This document shows, piece by piece, positions 62,801-64,000 of a DNA stretch of 64,000 nucleotides. Under the pieces are notes generated by a model. The model was not told where the DNA came from. It searched no databases and worked only from the letters and a program-made list of their open reading frames with translations. The first letter of the stretch is position 1, and each line of letters starts with the position of its first letter. The position numbers were made by a program, and so were the translations under genes. The stretch lies in NCBI GenBank assembly GCA_028023455.1, contig JAQFVV010012441.1, positions 2,353,911 to 2,417,910 on the forward strand. The letters are read 5' to 3'. The stretch comes from Epiperipatus broadwayi (taxonomy: Eukaryota; Onychophora; Udeonychophora; Euonychophora; Peripatidae).

Positions 62801-63443
62801 ATCTCTTTTTTGCAGCTTCTGAAATGCGATAAAAAAGCCCATAGGAGTACAAACTGGTATGCAAACAATTAATTTGGAATGCAGTAATTATAAAATTGAT
62901 AAATTTCAGATGGAAAGCCTAGAGTAGGTACGTGTTCAAAACTTATAAGACTAATTAACAAACCCAAAGGGGGTGAATAACTAAAATAAAAATTTATTAA
63001 TAAGGATTACAGACAATAACAAACTATAACTTGCTAACAATATGGCTCTACTTAGAAAGTATAGTATAAATCAAAATTAAACGTTTAAAATGTGCTGTTT
63101 TACAAAAATTAAACAATGTAATTTTCCAAACTACTGAACTAAAAATTCTTTGAATTACTAATTAATCCATTATTTAAAACATAAAAAAAATTCAAAATAT
63201 ATATACACAAAATACTTTGTAAGGATAGTCTTTTTTTTAAAAAAAAGAGAATTACTAGAATTCACTCAATTTCGAACATAATTACAAAAGCCTCTTGAAG
63301 TTATTAAACGTTAACCTGTTTATTATTTATGTAAACTTCAAAAATATACAAATAAGTAAAAATATAGACAAAAAAATATTAATGCTAAGTGTCACTTAAA
63401 GAACCGGTTTATAAATTTTTATGTCAAATATATACCTGGTCAT
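20618..63443 (-). CDS. NAA50: N-alpha-acetyltransferase 50 (NAA50), five coding exons
   Basis: NAA50 is a GNAT-fold enzyme that transfers acetyl from acetyl-CoA to the N-terminus of proteins keeping their initiator methionine, and in animals it associates with the NatA complex and supports sister-chromatid cohesion. The joined exons give 183 residues, against 169 in human; the extra length is all in the variable C-terminal tail. The first 112 residues align with human without a gap. Visible key positions are the substrate-pocket FPVSY (27-31), Tyr73, the acetyl-CoA loop RRLGIG (84-89) and the catalytic His112. All four introns have GT-AG ends and fitting phases. The start MTRG replaces the human MKGS. 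Introns are about 2.5, 18.2, 7.5 and 14.1 kb and filled with mobile elements. Identification is firm; only the UTR limits are uncertain. Confidence 0.95.
20838..23440. other. NAA50 intron 4, 3' part: nothing recognised
   Basis: A/T homopolymer-rich intron sequence. The open frames at 21241-21573 and 23042-23272 show no family features. A weak CTCF-like site lies at 21872. Confidence 0.45.
21872..21885 (-). promoter_or_regulatory. Weak CTCF-like motif
   Basis: The minus strand reads CTGCTAGATGGCAT, keeping the CTAGATGGCA core but matching only 11 of 14 positions of the full consensus. Confidence 0.2.
23440..23890 (-). pseudogene. Broken coding relic, unidentified protein
   Basis: On the minus strand a pyrimidine tract and 'ttattcaaag' (about 23855) precede a frame reading YIPDKYFINPSVNLKSDWQK, one in-frame TAA, and then about 65 residues with balanced composition (SEYFSKRLLNHLRNLE ... 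KNREVFSWKDNVRNIQELSQ) to a stop near 23602. After a frame change, coding-like sequence resumes near 23440-23560 (HQWQTLSDDGPMLGLDYCMS then YLTCLRTKRIHAFKEL). The amino-acid mix is unlike the AT-driven noise frames around it. One nonsense codon and at least one frameshift indicate a pseudogene. I do not recognise the family. Confidence 0.45.
23891..24539. other. Intronic AT-rich DNA, nothing recognised
   Basis: A-rich plus strand with long A-runs and no recognisable feature. Confidence 0.4.
24540..25110 (+). repeat. Dispersed repeat family A, copies 3a and 3b
   Basis: Two tail segments ending 'ggttcaaatcccntctaatta' occur at about 24545-24630 and 25050-25110. Between them is a full arm starting 'cttaaggtcctacatatg' near 24720 and containing 'ggagatgatctggaccaatt'. 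This looks like a partial tandem arrangement of the family. Confidence 0.7.
25111..26861. other. Intronic AT-rich DNA, nothing recognised
   Basis: No repeat copy or coding exon was recognised. The frame at 25436-25642 has no family features. Confidence 0.4.
26862..27450. repeat. Complete foldback copy of repeat family A
   Basis: The left arm (26862-27110) and right arm (27195-27450) are close inverse copies: 'ccagattatcatctccca' pairs with 'gggagatgataatctgg', 'aagactggctcc'-type blocks pair, and 'cttgtcacaccca' pairs with 'tgggtgtgacaag'. The loop is about 85 bases. It defines the family; the other copies are single arms. The frame at 27185-27400 reads through the right arm. Confidence 0.85.
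27451..29540. other. Intronic DNA before the LINE, nothing recognised
   Basis: Contains a short (CA)n tract near 27645 and a CTCF-like site at 28174. From about 28220 the plus strand becomes purine-rich, and it stays so through the LINE, so part of this may be the LINE's 5' untranslated region. Confidence 0.35.
28174..28187 (+). promoter_or_regulatory. CTCF-like motif
   Basis: TAAGTAGGGGGCGC matches 12 of 14 positions of CCASYAGRKGGCRS, with a perfect GTAGGGGGCGC core. Confidence 0.35.
29558..30420 (+). pseudogene. LINE ORF1 relic: zinc finger, coiled coil, esterase
   Basis: VVECTVCDEVYYFEN ... GLWCRQC gives a C-x2-C ... C-x2-C finger. The frame 29771-29977 is a clear heptad coiled coil (isoleucine and leucine at a/d positions, glutamate and lysine elsewhere). 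Downstream, across frame changes, an SGNH hydrolase is visible: a GTNNL-like block near 30105, DVMFVIVWDF near 30280 and the D-x-x-H motif in SKDGLHL near 30340. The esterase in CR1-type ORF1 proteins is thought to act on membrane or lipid partners. Broken by stops. Confidence 0.7.
30610..32720 (+). pseudogene. LINE ORF2 relic: endonuclease and reverse transcriptase
   Basis: The AP-endonuclease start (KIGYLNMLSG, then ILAVLETHLREE) is at 30610-30760. RT fingers show the 'HRKLSNYRSIVVTS' block near 32040. RT palm block A is degraded to TKKAYDRINRNRLW near 32213-32255. SILFLLYLREMERAIK is near 32403, and the catalytic palm block FADDVFLRTER is near 32518-32550. In the palm the FADD aspartates are intact, but the first catalytic aspartate appears lost (KKAYDR), and several frame breaks separate the blocks. 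Confidence 0.75.
33230..33560 (+). pseudogene. LINE ORF2 C-terminal relic with CCHC block
   Basis: The frame 33233-33448 (LELVECYSGKEWDKRIDAL...) followed after a frameshift by CKLCKEGIENIRHLLIEC near 33495-33550 gives a C-x2-C-x7-H-x4-C pattern. This is the usual C-terminal zinc motif of several LINE ORF2 proteins. Confidence 0.65.
33791..34555. other. Intronic DNA, no gene recognised
   Basis: Short stretch between the LINE end and the hairpin repeat. Only a CTCF-like motif at 34201 was noted. The frame at 34189-34479 overlaps it and shows no family features. Confidence 0.4.
34201..34214 (+). promoter_or_regulatory. CTCF-like motif
   Basis: ACACTAGGTGGCAT matches 12 of 14 positions of CCASYAGRKGGCRS and is nearly the same as the site at 18054. 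Confidence 0.3.
34556..34782. repeat. Hairpin MITE next to NAA50 exon 4
   Basis: The ends are inverse copies: tgagatactgccga at 34556 against tcggcagtatctca ending at 34782. The arms stay paired almost to the centre (for example 'ctgacagccaatcaga' with 'tctgattggctgtcag', and 'gacaatcaaaccca' with 'tgggtttgattgtc'), leaving a loop of about 35 bases. The sequence is richer in G and C than its surroundings. No coding capacity. It sits 118 bases inside intron 4 from the exon 4 boundary. Confidence 0.85.
34900..34966 (-). CDS. NAA50: NAA50 coding exon 4
   Basis: 67 bases, acceptor ccttg-side 'aag', donor gtaagt. It codes TKMLEHVLNICKNDGNFDS and IYL (residues 89-111), the helix after the acetyl-CoA loop and the strand leading to His112. 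Too short to appear as an open frame, it was found by searching for the missing protein segment. A 227-base hairpin repeat begins about 110 bases into the downstream intron. Confidence 0.95.
35345..35845. repeat. Foldback copy of repeat family B with a duplicated right arm
   Basis: The left arm (about 35350-35530) and right arm meet at a near-perfect centre, 'ccttggatctgagagcattgctctcagatccaagg'. The right arm holds two tandem copies of 'tcagatccaaggc...cactagatagggat' (about 35545-35625 and 35632-35712), so it is longer. The outer ends are 'aaacaggcaaaattctccatac' and 'gtatggagagttttgcctgttt'. The frame 35555-35815 reads the right arm. Confidence 0.85.
35846..37936. other. NAA50 intron 3, nothing recognised
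   Basis: AT-rich intron with no repeat copy or coding exon that I can support. Near 36415-36505, 'gggtaaatacatgcataaactgac' has an imperfect inverse 'gtcagtttatacatgtattttccc'. Confidence 0.4.
37937..38653 (-). CDS. Two-exon coding unit nested in NAA50 intron 3, unidentified
   Basis: Exon A (38536-38653, 118 bases) has acceptor 'ctaaag', an open frame of balanced composition (LRDPNDTGLDLSLEGMAIEQ, then LSSETGSQNIIKDLEKDY) and donor gtaagat. Exon B (37937-38111, 175 bases) has acceptor 'caatgcag', continues in phase (ISSQVIDNAKVIDHKEIL ... YLNSETLSEIVVSQFNYL) and ends at a stop. The arginine codon is split AG|A across the intron. Both exons are open, and the C-terminal part looks helical. Exon A begins two bases into a codon, so it would also fit NAA50 exon 3, which ends one base into a codon. 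It may be the 3' end of a nested gene, an alternative NAA50 ending or a gene relic. The family is not recognised. Confidence 0.5.
38654..39218. other. Intronic DNA, nothing recognised
   Basis: No upstream exon of the nested unit could be picked out here. Confidence 0.35.
39219..39757 (+). repeat. Left LTR of the Gypsy-like element
   Basis: Shares 'ttcaactaatggac', 'aggccaataggtg' or 'agccaataagcg', 'agtccagttggagg'-type blocks and the end 'gtgtttatt...acacaaca' with the right repeat. It contains a local duplication of about 50 bases: 'gaggcaagctgtca' occurs at about 39529 and 39583. Confidence 0.75.
41516..42032 (+). repeat. Right LTR of the Gypsy-like element
   Basis: Runs from 'ccttcaactaatggac' to 'acacaaca'. 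The two LTRs differ at many positions, so the insertion is old. The 50-base duplication of the left LTR is absent here. Confidence 0.75.
42450..42569 (-). CDS. NAA50: NAA50 coding exon 3
   Basis: 120 bases, acceptor tatttcag, donor gtaatt. It codes residues 49-89, including the strand with Tyr73 (RRLYIMTLGCL) and the acetyl-CoA-binding RRLGIG loop. It ends one base into the Gly89 codon. A family C repeat copy lies about 70 bases upstream of the acceptor. Confidence 0.97.
42640..42820. repeat. Foldback family C, partial copy 3
   Basis: Shares 'aacattttgag...ttctcctct.ttcttcaggt' with copy 1 (2217-2255) and 'tctatttccatcat' with the family ends. It lies only about 70-250 bases upstream of NAA50 exon 3. 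Confidence 0.6.
42821..45102. other. NAA50 intron 2, nothing recognised
   Basis: AT-rich. A somewhat more complex stretch at about 44030-44330 may be an old transposon but shows no motif that I can name. The frame at 42903-43112 is hydrophobic by composition. Confidence 0.35.
45551..45925 (+). pseudogene. hAT transposase N-terminal relic
   Basis: An ATG at 45551 opens 51 codons (METKNIKQQNLLAFLRRD...) to a TAA. After a frame change the sequence continues RNYSKEYLKLGFIVAPDNK and RPLCVVCSEILSNEAM (near 45755-45865). The order 'Y-L-x-L-G-F ... P-L-C-V-V-C-x-x-x-L-S-N-E-A-M' is the BED-type zinc-finger region of the hAT transposases related to ZBED/SCAND3/ZMYM genes. The catalytic domain is missing. 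Confidence 0.75.
46164..48119 (-). repeat. 3' LTR (1956 bases)
   Basis: Runs, on the plus strand, from TATAACGGGACG to GGTACTCTCACA. Near 47628-47645 it contains the palindrome 'aatgtgttctaaattcgaacacatt', also present in the other LTR. Its flank is 'atatatat', like the flank of the 5' LTR, so the exact target duplication cannot be read. Confidence 0.92.
48120..48137 (-). other. Polypurine tract of the young LTR element
   Basis: The minus strand reads AAGGGGGGGAGGGGGTAA directly against the TGTGAGAG start of the 3' LTR, the expected place for plus-strand priming. Confidence 0.85.
48750..49791 (-). pseudogene. Integrase C-terminal remnants
   Basis: Two separate minus-strand pieces resemble the chromodomain-like C-terminus of Gypsy-type integrases: FHRLCNTYEGPFTFIEHVNG near 49520 and KFYHQYEGPYTIIKQTGPNA near 48830-48890. 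The latter is preceded by a GDQVFYKNSSN-like stretch (frame 48916-49104). The 'Y-E-G-P-[YF]-T' core is the landmark. Two tails in one element suggest a hybrid or rearranged interior. The catalytic DDE core is absent. Confidence 0.65.
49830..50375 (-). CDS. Second internal frame of the young LTR element
   Basis: 181 residues, hydrophilic and rich in glutamate, asparagine and serine, starting 14 bases after the preceding frame's stop. No recognised domain. It may be the rest of a gag-like spacer, separated by a stop or frameshift. The balanced composition suggests it was coding until recently. Confidence 0.5.
   Translation of the reverse strand: MQVEIKVVVEKKQTANEVERLHDRKASTISMEIQCQESKTYPKHEICEYNDSIQNKSLLVQMNISEENCHDYHFTIQQSSEVEDHCIINKVLEPDPKILEREEGMDHVKYKLNSESQELRETQSTDNTECLDKLRLRISCINNKLNHELMKLEMTPLSKDIIDEYNSEVYFESAIIFVFTP
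50392..50892 (-). CDS. Gag-like protein with coiled-coil repeat
   Basis: 166 residues, first frame after the primer-binding site, starting MITRSRKK. The N-terminal 80 residues are acidic and serine/glutamate rich. Residues about 90-150 are a methionine/aspartate/asparagine repeat (DMKADMNKMNSKMDNMKADM and on) with a hydrophobic residue every three or four positions, giving a long coiled coil. It ends near YKRRVKERY. The position fits Gag, but no capsid or zinc-knuckle motif is seen, so Gag is an inference from position. It continues after a stop as the frame 49830-50375. Confidence 0.6.
   Translation of the reverse strand: MITRSRKKLKIMEVKSLEESLSNKDSEIEITSISDEQGSLQVLMSEGSVEEVEHPSQVHMTDQILPQTQKVTEAIIVQPQGSDNYMAQLVRMIMDMKADMNKMNSKMDNMKADMNNINADINKMNADMKGEMARMNDNMITKVDMDNMEKKLKEDNFYKRRVKERY
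51227..51244 (-). other. Primer-binding site of the young LTR element
   Basis: Minus-strand TGGCGCCCATACTTAAGG begins two bases after the 5' LTR. TGGCGCC is a classical retroelement primer-binding-site start, complementary to a tRNA 3' end. Confidence 0.75.
51247..53199 (-). repeat. 5' LTR (1953 bases)
   Basis: Almost identical to the 3' LTR. By eye I count on the order of a dozen to twenty substitutions and a few indels (for example in A-runs and near 52215, where 'cggttttat' is missing), roughly one percent. The frame 52055-52297 lies inside the LTR and is not a gene. Confidence 0.92.
53200..56208. other. hAT interior right of the LTR element, possible further insertion
   Basis: About 54100-56005 is less AT-rich than the surroundings, contains CG-bearing sequence (near 54140-54190 and 55020-55220) and no coding frame. 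It ends on the plus strand with 'cagaccgttaca', so its reverse would begin TGTAACGGTC. This is compatible with a solo LTR, but I could not find a matching left end or target duplication. Confidence 0.3.
56485..56530 (+). repeat. Fragment of repeat family B
   Basis: 'aggcaaaactctccatacagtag' is the family B end sequence. Nothing else of the family follows. Confidence 0.6.
56770..59990 (-). mobile_element. RTE-clade LINE, decayed, split by another RTE copy
   Basis: On the minus strand the order is: 5' untranslated block (59890-59990), endonuclease start (TYNCRLFSNEGRLQKLEELS near 59835-59875, GSTSEIGFIINKKLKN), the VYAPINSYSD block near 58930, a SNHRLVRCK motif (58540), reverse-transcriptase blocks (GNDGIKLDILKE near 57910, FRNYRPIS near 57760, NEKAFDSISIF near 57545), and a C-terminal tail with GNMPMCLKRKVFNKYV near 56970. 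Stops break it into pieces. The copy 58957-59566 interrupts the endonuclease. Confidence 0.85.
58946..59577 (+). mobile_element. 5'-truncated RTE copy nested in another RTE, with TSD
   Basis: The 610-base insert 58957-59566 is flanked by aaacctgaatt (58946) and aaacttgaatt (59567), an 11-base duplication with one mismatch. It carries the RTE C-terminus on the plus strand (GNMPMCLKRMVFNKCVLLVL, then LTYGFETWTLNRR and WAGHIVRRDANRRTIEILYW) and ends in 'gatgatgaaac'. Removing it rejoins the host endonuclease in frame (IIQV|YAPINS). Confidence 0.85.
59991..60777. other. NAA50 intron 2, 5' part: nothing recognised
   Basis: Unassigned sequence between the RTE copy and exon 2. Confidence 0.4.
60778..60914 (-). 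CDS. NAA50: NAA50 coding exon 2
   Basis: 137 bases, acceptor caaatag, donor gtaagc. It codes residues 3-49, including GRTELGEVTPHNVKQLKRLN and the substrate-binding FPVSYNDKFY. It ends one base into the codon for Ala49. Confidence 0.97.
61155..61410. repeat. Foldback element in NAA50 intron 1
   Basis: The left arm (about 61155-61250) is an imperfect inverse of the right arm (about 61320-61412): 'acttacat' with 'atgtaagt', 'gcctttctcc' with 'aggagaaagatagggc', and 'gatggcagaatg' with 'cattctgccatc'. The right arm carries a C-run of 12. The frames on the minus strand here read the arms and are not genes. Confidence 0.65.
61411..63435. other. NAA50 intron 1, remainder
   Basis: AT-rich intron. 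The only recognised item is a short block near 61698-61740 shared with the SINE flanks at 13437 and 13566. Confidence 0.4.
63436..63443 (-). CDS. NAA50: NAA50 coding exon 1
   Basis: ATGACCAG followed by the donor gtatat. It codes Met-Thr and two bases of Arg3. It was chosen because exon 2 starts with the single base that completes the arginine codon (AG|A), and because the resulting N-terminus has the same length as the human protein. Confidence 0.85.
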
Positions 63444-63592
63444 AATAGGCACAACAATATGCGGCCTTCTAAAAAAATTTCTCCCAAAGCACCAACCGAG
63501 GCGCGGAATAAACGGAAGTAATGAGTACGCACACGTGAATATACCGGAAAATAAAATCACATGATCTAACTGGACTGAAATCTTCTGGCAAG
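63444..63592. promoter_or_regulatory. Bidirectional promoter of NAA50 and the divergent gene
   Basis: Only 149 bases separate the two start codons, and the segment contains G/C- and CG-rich sequence unlike its surroundings. Visible sites are ETS-like CGGAAGT (63513-63519) and CCGGAA (63544-63549), and an E-box CACGTG (63532-63537). There is no convincing TATA box at the expected distance. Short ETS-rich head-to-head promoters are typical of housekeeping genes. Confidence 0.7.
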
Positions 63593-63595
63593 ATG
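63582..63595 (+). CDS. First exon of a divergent gene (start codon only)
   Basis: CTTCTGGCAAGATG followed by the donor gtgagt. The exon would end exactly after the ATG, a structure common in ribosomal-protein and other housekeeping genes. CTTCT resembles a short 5' TOP start, and AAGATGG overlaps a YY1-like site. If the donor were not used, translation would stop after 14 codons, which supports splicing. The second exon lies outside the window, so the product is unknown. Confidence 0.6.
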
Positions 63596-64000
63596 GTGAG
63601 TGCGGCAGATATTTTAATTTTAAATTTAACTACATAATTTTTATTCTTTTTTACCTCACATATAAACTACTTATTTGTAATTTATTTATTTTATAAATTA
63701 TGTAACTATGTGTAAAAGTATGTTTTATTCTACATATACTGTGTTATTGAGATTGATTTAAAGTCTAATTCACGATTTACTTAAACGCTTATTACGAAAG
63801 ATTGATTATGAGGTTATCAGAAAAACGAGTTCGTACTAATTCTGTGGGTTTTTTTTAATGGAAGATCTATAATCGTAAGGTCTATAATTTTCGATAAGTA
63901 CTAAATAAAAGTAAAATGATAATAAACTTGAGATAAATGTCTAAATTATTTTATTAGTATGATTTGTGAATGTGTGTATTACATAATAACTTGTCTTTTC
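63596..64000 (+). other. First intron of the divergent gene
   Basis: AT-rich sequence from the gtgagt donor to the window edge with no acceptor and coding exon that I can support. Confidence 0.45.

Noticed and set aside
1-64000. CRISPR arrays, operons, rRNA genes or a bacterial defence system
   Set aside because: The window has spliced genes, eukaryotic transposons and no prokaryotic gene organisation; the tandem repeats lack a constant repeat with unique spacers.

Overview
This is animal nuclear DNA, very AT-rich and crowded with transposable elements. The best-supported host gene is NAA50 (N-alpha-acetyltransferase 50) on the minus strand. Its five coding exons can be placed base by base: 63436-63443, 60778-60914, 42450-42569, 34900-34966 and 20618-20837. 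They carry only 552 coding bases over 42.8 kb, so introns make up nearly all of the window from 20.8 to 63.4 kb. The very long introns and the mix of RTE, CR1/L2-like, Penelope, hAT, mariner and LTR elements, foldback repeats and a tRNA-derived SINE suggest a cephalopod mollusc, probably an octopus. That identification is inference.

Layout. From 1 to 20.3 kb, downstream of NAA50, there are repeats and old transposons: a satellite-like array, foldback elements, mariner and RTE relics, a Penelope GIY-YIG fragment, a hAT element with a perfect 8-bp target duplication, and a SINE. Intron 4 (20.8-34.9 kb) holds a broken unidentified coding relic, a large foldback element and a nearly full-length but decayed CR1/L2-type LINE on the plus strand. 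Intron 3 (35.0-42.4 kb) holds a foldback repeat, a decayed Gypsy-like LTR element, and a pair of intact, phase-compatible exons (37937-38653, minus strand) that belong to no element I recognise. Intron 2 (42.6-60.8 kb) holds a hAT element (45111-56223) split by a young LTR retrotransposon with 1.95-kb LTRs (46164-53199), and an RTE element split by a second RTE copy. Intron 1 (60.9-63.4 kb) holds a short foldback element.

At the right end a compact head-to-head promoter (about 63444-63592) separates NAA50 from a plus-strand gene whose first exon ends directly after its ATG (63593-63595, then gtgag). NAA50 acetylates the N-termini of proteins that keep their initiator methionine and normally binds the NatA complex. 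The divergent gene runs off the window and cannot be identified from sequence.

The strongest leads are the two-exon unit in NAA50 intron 3, which could be a nested gene or an alternative NAA50 ending; the broken coding relic in intron 4; and the two cleanly resolved nested-transposon structures.
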